64,000 nt of DNA from Sediminicola sp037203765 (GTDB taxonomy: Bacteria > Bacteroidota > Bacteroidia > Flavobacteriales > Flavobacteriaceae): assembly GCF_037203765.1 (NCBI RefSeq), contig NZ_JBBCAS010000002.1, forward strand, positions 434,001 to 498,000, given 5' to 3'. Each line of letters begins with the position of its first letter. The first letter of the stretch is position 1. The notes beneath the pieces were generated by a model, which saw only the letters and a list, made by a program, of their open reading frames with translations, was not told the origin of the DNA and did no database searches. This document shows, piece after piece, positions 26,158 to 33,738 of this stretch. The position numbers and the translations under genes are program-made.

Positions 26158-26889
26158 ATGGAGTACACATATATTATAATAGATTCCGACGCTACCTCCA
26201 ACCTACAACTACAACACCATCTTGAGGAATACGGGGAGTTTATCTGTACGGCCCATGCACACAATAGTGCCGATGGGTTGAACTCCATTTTAAAATTCAA
26301 TCCAAGTATTGTTTTCATCAATCTGAATGACAGCGCCTCCGAATATTTTCATATGGTTTTGGAATTGCACCAATATAAGAAGGAACTGCCCATTTTAATA
26401 GGTATTTCCAAAGGAAAACAATATGCCTACGAAGCAATAAAAAATAATTTTTTTGATTATTGGCTTATGCCGTACAGTGAATTCGACATCAGAAAATCCC
26501 TGTTGAAACTAAAAAAATTGATGCCGAAGGAGGCTGTTTCCCAGACCATCTGTTTAAAATCCTATAAGGACTATAGATATGTGGATACAGATGAGATCCT
26601 ATATTTGAAGGCAGATAATAATGCAACCGACTTTATATTAAGAGATGGTAGCACCATAAGTGCCTTTAAAACATTAAAAACTTTCGAAGAAACCCTTCCC
26701 AAAAATTTCATTAGGATTCACCAGAGTTATATCCTAAATACAAAATATGTTTCCAGGATCAACTATGGCAAATCTATTTGTTCTTTAAAACAGGACAACC
26801 ACCAACTTCCCTTCTCGAAATCCTACAAGGAAAACATCGATGATTTAAAGAAATTGCTTTCCAAAAGCAGCATCCGCACCTTAAATTAA
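26158..26889 (+). CDS. LytTR transcription regulator with a pseudo-receiver domain
   Basis: A 243-residue regulator. The N-terminal receiver-like domain (about 1-120) keeps the acidic pair (IIIDSD, D9 and D11), but the phospho-acceptor Asp is replaced by Asn (VFINLND, N55) and the conserved Lys of the DYLLKPF motif is Met (DYWLMPYS). It should not be phosphorylated in the normal way. The C-terminal LytTR DNA-binding domain (about 140-240) is intact: ICLKSYKDYRYVDTDEILYL, FIRIHQSYILNTKYVSRI and LPFSKSYKENIDDL. ATG at 26158 is preferred over a TTG at 26137. It has no histidine kinase of the usual LytS type next to it. Likely ligand-controlled or constitutive. Confidence 0.9.
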   Translation: MEYTYIIIDSDATSNLQLQHHLEEYGEFICTAHAHNSADGLNSILKFNPSIVFINLNDSASEYFHMVLELHQYKKELPILIGISKGKQYAYEAIKNNFFDYWLMPYSEFDIRKSLLKLKKLMPKEAVSQTICLKSYKDYRYVDTDEILYLKADNNATDFILRDGSTISAFKTLKTFEETLPKNFIRIHQSYILNTKYVSRINYGKSICSLKQDNHQLPFSKSYKENIDDLKKLLSKSSIRTLN

Positions 26890-27030
26890 TCGAATTCTCT
26901 CAAAACCAGTACATATACCCTCAAAAGTGACCATTTCACTAAAGTGCCCTATTACGTCTTTCCAAAAATGAACCCTCTTTATAAATTAGCCGTATACAAA
27001 GAAATAATCAACCCCTAAACTATATTTAAG

Positions 27031-27189
27031 ATGAAAAAAGTATTCGGAATTTTGGCAATAGCAGTATTATCAACTGGTTTATATTCTTGTGAAACGGAAT
27101 CCAACATGGAAGAGACACAAGCATTATATGAGAGTTTGGATACCAATGCTACGGATGGTAGCGTTGTAAAAACCGACGGAAGGGATTAA
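27031..27189 (+). CDS. Small 52-residue lipoprotein
   Basis: A short gene with a textbook lipoprotein signal, MKKVFGILAIAVLSTGLYSC, with the lipobox Cys at residue 20. The mature part is only 33 residues, acidic and Thr/Asp-rich, ending NATDGSVVKTDGRD, with no further Cys and no membrane helix. An intrinsic terminator follows directly, so the mRNA is mostly monocistronic. It lies between a LytTR regulator and a TPR sensor kinase. A surface peptide that is sensed by, or modulates, the kinase is a reasonable hypothesis but not shown. I do not recognise the family. Confidence 0.7.
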   Translation: MKKVFGILAIAVLSTGLYSCETESNMEETQALYESLDTNATDGSVVKTDGRD

Positions 27190-27212
27190 AAACATCTGAG
27201 AATTTTTAATAG

Positions 27213-27243
27213 GCTTCAACATTACCGTTGGGGCTTTTTTTTT
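27213..27243 (+). terminator. Terminator/attenuator between the small lipoprotein and the sensor kinase
   Basis: GCTTCAAC (27213-27220) pairs with GTTGGGGC (27227-27234) over eight positions including two G-U pairs, closing ATTACC, and is followed by nine Ts. It is only about 70 bp before the kinase frame, so read-through would set kinase expression. Confidence 0.8.
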
Positions 27244-27310
27244 ATCTTGTCTTTTTCTAATTTTAAAAGACAGCCACATCAAAAGTAAATTTGTTAGAAA
27301 CTTCAAATAT

Positions 27311-29356
27311 TTGGTCTTATTTATATTGACCGCCTGTCAGAACAGAAATAATAACGATTCAAAAAATGAAAATATTTCTCAAAATGACAGCGTATTGACA
27401 TGGATACAACTTAGCAGAAATAATGATTTTCCGGATGAACAAAGGTTAGATTTCCTAAAAAAAGCAGTTGATTATACCTATACAATTTCAAATGACTCCT
27501 TAAAAGCTAATTACTTTTCAAAAATATCCCTTAGCTATTTAAGACTAAATGACTCTTTTTCATTTAGAAAAACAAACTTTAAAGCTTCAGAACTTTCAAA
27601 AAAAAGCAATGACTCTATAACACTTGCCGAATCTCATTGGGATTTAGGTGAGTTTTTTAGAGACATTACAGTTGAAGACAGTGCCTATTATCACTTCGCA
27701 TCTGCACATAAAATTTATTCCTCCTTAAACAATCAATTTTTAGCAGGTCGCATGTTATACAATATGGCTGTAGTTCAAGGAGACATCAAGGATTACACGG
27801 GCAGTGAAATAAATACCTTCAAGGCCATTGAGCTATTAGAGCCCCTGGATAAATATGAGCAACTGTACAAATGTTATAACAGTTTAGGCGCGGTTTACAA
27901 TTCTTTGGGTGAGTATGACAAGGCCTTGGAATATCATCAAATAGCCTTGGATTATTTGACCAAGTTTGATGATGAGGGTTCCCGATTTGTAACCCTGAAC
28001 AATATTGGCGATACCTACCTTAACCAAAGAGACTATAATACGGCTAGTTCATTCTTTCAAAGGGTAATTAATATAGAAAATCTTAAAGAAAAAGACCCCA
28101 CAACATATAGTAAGGCCCTTGGTAATTTCGCAAAAACCAAATTACATTTAAAGGACACCTTTGGTCTAAAAAATACATTTTTGAAGGTATTGCATATTCA
28201 GGACAGTATCAACGAAGTTGTAGGGATGTCCCTGACCAATTATTACTTGGCAGAATATGCCCTGGCCAAAAAGGACACCAATGCGGCCCTGGCATATGCC
28301 AAAACCTCAAGATCCCTAGCGCAACAAAGCACCAACAACAAAAGAATCTTGGAGAGTTTGGAGCTCATTAGCAAGCTCGATACCGAAAATTCAGCCCAAT
28401 ATGTCCAAGAATACATACAGCTCAATGATAGTCTACAAAAGGAAGAGCGTCAGATTAGAAATAAGTTTGCACGGATCCAATTTGAAACGGACCAGTTTAT
28501 AGAACAAAACCAATTACTGGCCAAACAAAAGCAGTTGTGGTTGGGGGTTGCCATAGGACTCTTCTTTTTGGCCATTGCCATCGTCAGTATTATCTCCTTA
28601 CGCATAAAAAACCAAAAATTAAAGTTCGAACAGCAGCAGCAAGAAAGCAACTTGGAAATTTTTAATCTCATGCTGTCACAAAAGGAAAAGTTTTTAGAGG
28701 GGAAACAAGAGGAGCAAAAAAGGGTATCTGAAGAACTCCATGACAGCATCCTGGGCCAAATGCTAGGTATAAGGCTTGTATTGAGCGGCCTCAACAACAA
28801 AAATGGGGAAACGGAAACAAAACAAAGGGCAGAATACCTTAAAAAACTGCAAGAGGTTGAAGAAGAGGTCAGGACTATTTCCCACGAATTGAACGACGCC
28901 GCTTATCAAAAAATTCATAACTTTATTTATTCGGTAGAAGATCTTTTGAAAAGTATTGAAACAACCTCTCCTGTAGACTGCAATTTGGAATATACCACAG
29001 ATTTGGAATGGGACCGGTTAAACAGTGAGGTAAAGATTAACATCTATAGGATATTGCAGGAAAGTCTGCAAAATTGTGTAAAACATGCTTTGGCAAAGAA
29101 TATTGAGGTAACCCTGGATGCCAACGAAAACGAGATATTGGTCGGTATTTCTGATGACGGTGTCGGGTACCAGGTAAAAAGGGAAAAGAAAGGTATTGGT
29201 CTGAAGAATATCATATCCAGAGTACAGAAAATGAAAGGCTCTGTGGATATCAAAAGCAAAATAGGAAAGGGGACAACGCTTTTGGTAAAAATACCTATCC
29301 AAAATAAATTGGGTACATTTGACACACAAAAAGAAGCCAGAAATACAGAATTTTAG
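27311..29356 (+). CDS. TPR-containing sensor histidine kinase (HisKA_3/NarX class), lipoprotein-like N-terminus
   Basis: A 681-residue kinase. After a short hydrophobic segment with a possible lipobox (LFILTACQ) come TPR repeats (about 60-340; for example CYNSLGAVYNSLGEYDKALEYH), a membrane helix (about 405-428, LWLGVAIGLFFLAIAIVSII), a coiled coil, the dimerisation box with the phospho-acceptor His477 in SEELHDSILGQML, and a HATPase (about 575-665: ILQESLQNCVKHA, SDDGVGYQ, GIGLKNIISRVQKMKGSV, GKGTTLLVKIP). The visible start is TTG at 27311, but the frame is open to 27209 and lacks ATG; upstream in-frame residues KSKFVRNFKYLV would make a better signal peptide, so the true start may be a rare codon further upstream. 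The response regulator follows 15 bp later. Confidence 0.9.
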   Translation: MVLFILTACQNRNNNDSKNENISQNDSVLTWIQLSRNNDFPDEQRLDFLKKAVDYTYTISNDSLKANYFSKISLSYLRLNDSFSFRKTNFKASELSKKSNDSITLAESHWDLGEFFRDITVEDSAYYHFASAHKIYSSLNNQFLAGRMLYNMAVVQGDIKDYTGSEINTFKAIELLEPLDKYEQLYKCYNSLGAVYNSLGEYDKALEYHQIALDYLTKFDDEGSRFVTLNNIGDTYLNQRDYNTASSFFQRVINIENLKEKDPTTYSKALGNFAKTKLHLKDTFGLKNTFLKVLHIQDSINEVVGMSLTNYYLAEYALAKKDTNAALAYAKTSRSLAQQSTNNKRILESLELISKLDTENSAQYVQEYIQLNDSLQKEERQIRNKFARIQFETDQFIEQNQLLAKQKQLWLGVAIGLFFLAIAIVSIISLRIKNQKLKFEQQQQESNLEIFNLMLSQKEKFLEGKQEEQKRVSEELHDSILGQMLGIRLVLSGLNNKNGETETKQRAEYLKKLQEVEEEVRTISHELNDAAYQKIHNFIYSVEDLLKSIETTSPVDCNLEYTTDLEWDRLNSEVKINIYRILQESLQNCVKHALAKNIEVTLDANENEILVGISDDGVGYQVKREKKGIGLKNIISRVQKMKGSVDIKSKIGKGTTLLVKIPIQNKLGTFDTQKEARNTEF

Positions 29357-29371
29357 AACAATCAAGGAATA

Positions 29372-30040
29372 ATGAAAACACTACGGATCTTAGCGGTAGA
29401 TGATCATGAAATGACCATGATTGGATATAAATTTATCTTGGAAGAAATTCAATTTGAGGACTATAAAATTCAAGTAGACACTGCTAAAACATATGATCTG
29501 GGGAAGCAAAAAATAACCGACTCCGCGAAATCTTTTGTATATGACATTATCATGCTCGATATTCAGCTGGGGCCGGCCAATGAAACCCAACCCCATACCG
29601 GGGAAGATTTAGGTATTTATGCCCGTAAAGTAGTGCCCAGTTCCAAAATAGTGTTTCTGTCATCATTTAGTGACAATTATAGAATCAATAGCATTTTAAA
29701 ATCTGTGGACCCGGAAGGATACATGGTCAAAACCGAAATAGACGAAGGTGCCCTCAATGATATGGTTAGGACGGTTATGACCGAACCCCCTTACTATACC
29801 AAGAAAGCACTGATTGCCATTAGAACCAAAATGGCAAACGATATTCCTTTGGACGATAACGACAAGAAAATTTTGTACCACCTGTCCATCGGTACCAAAA
29901 CCAAGGATATGATAGACCATATTTCACTTTCATTACCAGGTATTGAGAATAGAAAGCGGCAATTAAAAACCATATTTGGAGTAGAAAAACAAAATGACCA
30001 AGCCCTGATCACAGAGGCAAGAAATAGAGGCTTTATTTAA
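29372..30040 (+). CDS. Response regulator, partner of the TPR sensor kinase
   Basis: A 222-residue regulator. The receiver (about 1-140) is intact: acidic pair in AVDDHE, phospho-acceptor Asp in IIMLDIQLG, Ser/Thr in VFLSSFSD and Lys in GYMVKTEID. An inserted segment (PANETQPHTGEDL) follows the Asp. The C-terminal part (about 160-222) is a divergent NarL/LuxR-like helix-turn-helix (DNDKKILYHLSIGTKTKDMI, then SLPGIENRKRQLKTIFGV). The kinase in front is of the matching HisKA_3 class. Targets are unknown; the adjacent unknown gene and the small lipoprotein gene are candidates. Confidence 0.92.
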   Translation: MKTLRILAVDDHEMTMIGYKFILEEIQFEDYKIQVDTAKTYDLGKQKITDSAKSFVYDIIMLDIQLGPANETQPHTGEDLGIYARKVVPSSKIVFLSSFSDNYRINSILKSVDPEGYMVKTEIDEGALNDMVRTVMTEPPYYTKKALIAIRTKMANDIPLDDNDKKILYHLSIGTKTKDMIDHISLSLPGIENRKRQLKTIFGVEKQNDQALITEARNRGFI

Positions 30041-30098
30041 AAAGCAGGTAATTTCTTTAAGAAAACCTTCATTTTTCTTACAATCCCTAACATTTTTG

Positions 30099-30129
30099 AT
30101 AAAAACCATATTTTTTCTAAGGTTTTTAT
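30099..30129 (+). terminator. Possible terminator after the response regulator
   Basis: ATAAAAACC (30099-30107) pairs with GGTTTTTAT (30121-30129) over nine bases, with a T-rich 13-nt loop. No separate T-run follows, so efficiency is uncertain. Confidence 0.45.
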
Positions 30130-30193
30130 ATAGTGTATGCACCTTATTTAAAATTAACTTCGTGTATATACTTAACCAAATCCCTCAATTAGT

Positions 30194-30865
30194 ATGCCTC
30201 TGCACACCGAAAGTTTTAACAACAAATTTAATTCCAGTGTTGTTACCAAGTATCAAATCACTGGGCTGGATATCTTTGAGAAAAGTTTGGCAAAATATTT
30301 TTTCTCCGAGGTTGACGTAAACGTTCACAGTTCAAATGAATTGGAAGCCAATTTGAACATAGAGTTTCAAAACAATCTAAACCTTGGCGAAGTTTTATAC
30401 TTTTTAAATACGCATACTTGGGAACATGAGGAGGATCAATTGATAATGAGAAATATCAATCCATTTCTAAAGGCATTACAAACATTAAAACAGCAAAATT
30501 CCATATCCATTGATATCGAGGAGATTTCCATTTTATTAAAGGACACCTCTATTGTTATCAAAAAAATATATTCCCAAAGCATTCCCGCCCAATTGGAAAA
30601 TATCTTGGAAGAAATTACAAACCACCATTATAAGCTTACCCGAAATTCACAGGAGGTACCATTTGAAATGTACATTCCAGTATTTGAAGAGGGACCCTTG
30701 GAACCAAACAGCAACTTGGAAGACATTAGAAACTCAAACCAAAGCGCAATTAACGACTATTTTGGGTTTTGGGGTCTATATTTTGATTCTGAAGAAGATG
30801 CAGTAATATATGATTTAGAAAATAAATCAATGGTCTATGGCGATCTATTTATGCTAAATCATTAA
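30194..30865 (+). CDS. Protein of unknown function, next to the two-component genes
   Basis: A 223-residue soluble protein without signal peptide, membrane helix or Cys motif. It is acidic and Asn-rich, with mixed helices (about 75-150: EEDQLIMRNINPFLKALQTLKQ, PAQLENILEEITNHHYKL) and a C-terminal segment rich in aromatic and acidic residues (DYFGFWGLYFDSEEDAVIYDL). No family is recognised. It starts 153 bp after the response regulator on the same strand. It converges with glyA across a long hairpin. A coding gene is likely from length and codon pattern; the function is unknown. Confidence 0.75.
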   Translation: MPLHTESFNNKFNSSVVTKYQITGLDIFEKSLAKYFFSEVDVNVHSSNELEANLNIEFQNNLNLGEVLYFLNTHTWEHEEDQLIMRNINPFLKALQTLKQQNSISIDIEEISILLKDTSIVIKKIYSQSIPAQLENILEEITNHHYKLTRNSQEVPFEMYIPVFEEGPLEPNSNLEDIRNSNQSAINDYFGFWGLYFDSEEDAVIYDLENKSMVYGDLFMLNH

Positions 30866-30866
30866 A

Positions 30867-30921
30867 GGTCTCCAAGAACACCAATAGTAGGGCTATTGGT
30901 GTTCAAAGACCAACTTTTTTT
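30867..30921. terminator. Long bidirectional hairpin between the unknown gene and glyA
   Basis: The inner stem GAACACCAATAG (30876-30887) pairs with CTATTGGTGTTC (30893-30904) without mismatch; an outer GGTCT/AGACC stem (30867-30871, 30907-30911) extends it. A T-run follows at 30915-30921, overlapping the glyA stop. Confidence 0.85.
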
Positions 30922-32194
30922 AGGCATTGAACAATGCCCTGCCGCGCATCATTTCATTGACCTGGTCACGAACTTCCTCTATTACCGCTTCGTTATCCTT
31001 ATTGGTCAATACCCTATCTATAAATTCAACAATAGTAGCCATATCAGCTTCTTTTAAACCTCTAGTGGTAATCGCTGCGGTTCCGAAACGAATCCCAGAA
31101 GTGATAAAAGGAGATTTATCATCAAAAGGCACCATGTTCTTATTGGCAGTTATATCGGCCTTGACCAACACATTTTCTGCCTCTTTCCCTGTAATATCCT
31201 TATTTCTAAGATCAATCAGCATCATGTGGTTATCCGTTCCTCCGGAAATGATTTTATAATCTTTGGCCATGAATGCTGCAGCCATTGCCGCTGCGTTCTT
31301 CTTGACCTGTAACATATAATGAAGATATTCATCTGTCAATGCCTCTCCAAATGCTATCGCCTTGGCCGCAATAATGTGCTCCAAGGGTCCACCTTGGTTC
31401 CCAGGAAAAACCGCAAGGTCCAACAGTGCCGACATCTTTCTTAAGCTCCCATTTTTCAAGGTTATTCCAAATGGGTTATCAAAATCCTCTCCCATCAGGA
31501 TCAATCCACCTCTAGGACCCCTTAAAGTCTTATGGGTGGTGGTGGTAACGATATGACAATGTGGAAGTGGATCATTCAAAATACCTTTGGCTATAAGACC
31601 AGAAGGATGTGAAATATCGCCCAATAACAATGCTCCAACACTGTCTGCTATTTCTCTAAAACGTTTAAAATCCATATCCCTGGAATACGCAGAGGCACCA
31701 GCAATAATCATTTTTGGCTTTTCCTTTGTGGCTATCTCTTGGATCTTATCATAATCCAAAATACCGGTCTCTTCATCTACACCGTAAAAAACAGGTGTAT
31801 ATAATCGGCCTGAAAAGTTCACAGGTGAACCATGGGTCAAATGACCTCCATGAGAAAGATCAAATCCAAGGATTTTATCTCCTGGTTGCAAACATGCATG
31901 GTAAACCGAGGCATTGGCCTGGGAACCGGAATGGGGTTGCACATTGGCATAAGCAGCACCAAAAAGTTCTTTAGCCCTATCAATGGCAATCTGTTCCACC
32001 TCATCAACAATTTCACAACCTCCATAGTATCTTTTTCCAGGGTAGCCTTCGGCATATTTGTTGGTTAATACGGATCCAGCAGCCTCCATAACTTGTGGAC
32101 TGGTGAAATTTTCCGAAGCTATCAACTCAATTCCTTCCAATTGGCGTTCCTTCTCAGCCTCTATTAATTCAAAAATTTGATTATCTCGATGCAT
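30920..32194 (-). CDS. glyA: Serine hydroxymethyltransferase
   Basis: PLP enzyme that interconverts serine and glycine and supplies 5,10-methylene-THF, the one-carbon unit also used by PanB. The 424 residues start MHRDNQIFELIEAEKERQLEGIELIASENF and contain the PLP-lysine motif VTTTTHKTLRGPRGG, GDISHPSGLIA and the folate-binding EGYPGKRYYGG region. Length and order of motifs are normal. It is divergent from fahA and convergent with the unknown protein. It appears monocistronic. Confidence 0.98.
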   Translation of the reverse strand: MHRDNQIFELIEAEKERQLEGIELIASENFTSPQVMEAAGSVLTNKYAEGYPGKRYYGGCEIVDEVEQIAIDRAKELFGAAYANVQPHSGSQANASVYHACLQPGDKILGFDLSHGGHLTHGSPVNFSGRLYTPVFYGVDEETGILDYDKIQEIATKEKPKMIIAGASAYSRDMDFKRFREIADSVGALLLGDISHPSGLIAKGILNDPLPHCHIVTTTTHKTLRGPRGGLILMGEDFDNPFGITLKNGSLRKMSALLDLAVFPGNQGGPLEHIIAAKAIAFGEALTDEYLHYMLQVKKNAAAMAAAFMAKDYKIISGGTDNHMMLIDLRNKDITGKEAENVLVKADITANKNMVPFDDKSPFITSGIRFGTAAITTRGLKEADMATIVEFIDRVLTNKDNEAVIEEVRDQVNEMMRGRALFNA

Positions 32195-32261
32195 AACAAA
32201 AATATTCTTCTAAATAAGCCGTAAAAATACGAATTGCCAGCCTTAAATTGGAAGAAAATAA

Positions 32262-32288
32262 TATATTTGATAAGAATTTTATCAAATA
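32262..32288 (+). promoter_or_regulatory. -7 box and overlapping operator-like repeat of fahA
   Basis: TATATTTG (32262-32269) is a perfect -7 element. A perfect 10-bp inverted repeat, TATTTGATAA (32264-32273) and TTATCAAATA (32279-32288) with the spacer GAATT, starts inside it and covers the expected transcription start near 32275. Such a position suits a repressor site. An alternative is a stabilising hairpin at the 5' end of the mRNA. The cognate regulator is not encoded nearby. Confidence 0.6.
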
Positions 32289-32306
32289 CAAATTAACAAT
32301 TATAAC

Positions 32307-33596
32307 ATGCCGATAAAAAGTAACGACCCTTCAAAAAAAAGTTGGATACCTGTAAGGGACAATTCTGATTTTCCTATACAGAATATACCTTTTGGGGTTT
32401 TTTTAACGCGGGATGATATTATCACTATAGGTACTAGAATTGGGGACCACGCCATTGATTTGGGTGCCCTCCACCAATTGGGATACTTTAAGGATATTCC
32501 GTTAACAGATGATATTTTCTTGCAGGACACCTTGAACGATTTTATTTCAGATGGCAAAAAGACCTGGAGATTGGTTCGAAACAGGATCAGTGAAATATTT
32601 GATGCCAACAACCCTGAACTAAAGAACAATGAGGAGCATAAAAAAATAGTCCTTTTTACCATGGATGAAATAGAAATGCAACTTCCTGTTCAGATCGGTG
32701 ATTATACCGATTTTTATTCCAGTAAGGAACACGCCACCAATGTGGGCAAAATGTTCCGCGATCCTGAAAATGCCTTGCTGCCAAACTGGTTGCACATCCC
32801 GGTAGGATATCATGGTAGAAGTTCTTCCATAGTTCCTTCCGGTACCCCAATCTACAGGCCAATGGGACAGACATTACCCGCAGGATCGGACGAACCGATC
32901 TACGGACCATCCAAATTGGTTGATTTTGAACTGGAGATGGCCTTCATTACCACCGATGCCAATATCCTTGGGGAAACAATCCCTGTCAATGAAGCCGAGA
33001 ACTATATATTCGGAATGGTCCTTTTCAACGACTGGAGTGCCCGTGATATACAAAAATGGGAATATGTACCCTTAGGCCCATTTTTGGCAAAGAATTTCGC
33101 TTCCTCCATTTCTCCGTGGATCGTGACCATGGACGCATTGGAACCTTTTAGAGTTGAAAGCCCAAAACAGGAACCAAAACCCCTACCCTATCTTCAACAA
33201 ATTGGGAAAAAAGGTTTTGACATAAATCTAGAGGTCGATATTACTCCTGAAAATGGCGAACCAACAACGGTTACCAAATCCAACTTTAAATATATGTATT
33301 GGACGATGGCCCAACAATTGGCCCACCATACCGTAAATGGATGTAAAGTGAACAGCGGTGATATGATGGGGAGTGGAACCATCTCTGGACCAACTCCCGA
33401 TTCCTATGGCTCCATGTTGGAACTTACCTGGAGGGGAGAAAAGCCATTGAAACTAAAAGATGGAACCGAACGTAAGTTCATTCAAGACTTCGATACCGTA
33501 ACGATTAGAGGGTATTGTGAGAAAAGTGGGGTACGTATAGGTTTTGGAGAAGTATCCTCCAAACTACTTCCAGTTTTCCAGTCCAAGAAAAAATAA
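32307..33596 (+). CDS. fahA: Fumarylacetoacetase
   Basis: Last enzyme of tyrosine/phenylalanine (homogentisate) breakdown, splitting fumarylacetoacetate into fumarate and acetoacetate. The 429-residue protein has the N-terminal SH3-like domain (FGVFLTRDDIITIGTRIG) and the FAH domain with the catalytic His in DFYSSKEHATNVGKMFRD, metal ligands in VDFELEMAFITT and NDWSARDIQKWEYVPLG, and MMGSGTISGPTPDSYGSMLE. The other pathway genes are not adjacent. A strong inverted repeat over its promoter suggests substrate-dependent repression. Ends at a terminator. Confidence 0.97.
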   Translation: MPIKSNDPSKKSWIPVRDNSDFPIQNIPFGVFLTRDDIITIGTRIGDHAIDLGALHQLGYFKDIPLTDDIFLQDTLNDFISDGKKTWRLVRNRISEIFDANNPELKNNEEHKKIVLFTMDEIEMQLPVQIGDYTDFYSSKEHATNVGKMFRDPENALLPNWLHIPVGYHGRSSSIVPSGTPIYRPMGQTLPAGSDEPIYGPSKLVDFELEMAFITTDANILGETIPVNEAENYIFGMVLFNDWSARDIQKWEYVPLGPFLAKNFASSISPWIVTMDALEPFRVESPKQEPKPLPYLQQIGKKGFDINLEVDITPENGEPTTVTKSNFKYMYWTMAQQLAHHTVNGCKVNSGDMMGSGTISGPTPDSYGSMLELTWRGEKPLKLKDGTERKFIQDFDTVTIRGYCEKSGVRIGFGEVSSKLLPVFQSKKK

Positions 33597-33613
33597 TCGA
33601 CCTTCATACCTTC

Positions 33614-33642
33614 AAAGGCCCTTTAAACAGGGCTTTTTTTTT
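33614..33642 (+). terminator. Intrinsic terminator of fahA
   Basis: GCCCT pairs with AGGGC (33618-33633) around TTAAAC and is followed by nine Ts. Confidence 0.85.
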
Positions 33643-33658
33643 GTTTGTATACGAATTT

Positions 33659-33708
33659 GCAACTAGTTGCGTTTTGTTAACATATAGTTTATTGGCACGG
33701 CTATTGAA
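33659..33708 (+). promoter_or_regulatory. Sigma-54-like promoter and palindrome before the unknown lipoprotein
   Basis: TTGGCACGGCTATTGAA (33692-33708) fits a -24/-12 element (TTGGCAC-N5-TTG) except for GA instead of GC at -12, the same deviation as at dnaK and clpB. The ATG is 31 bp downstream. A perfect 12-bp palindrome GCAACTAGTTGC lies at 33659-33670, close to where the chaperone genes have their TGnCAnnnTGnCA element; the sequence there only partly resembles that motif. Confidence 0.5.
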
Positions 33709-33738
33709 TTATATGTTACAATCGTTAAACAAACCATT

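Noticed and set aside
33659..33670. GCAACTAGTTGC as a possible phage attachment site or IS target
   Set aside because: There is no integrase, tRNA or duplicated flank nearby; a regulatory site is the simpler reading.
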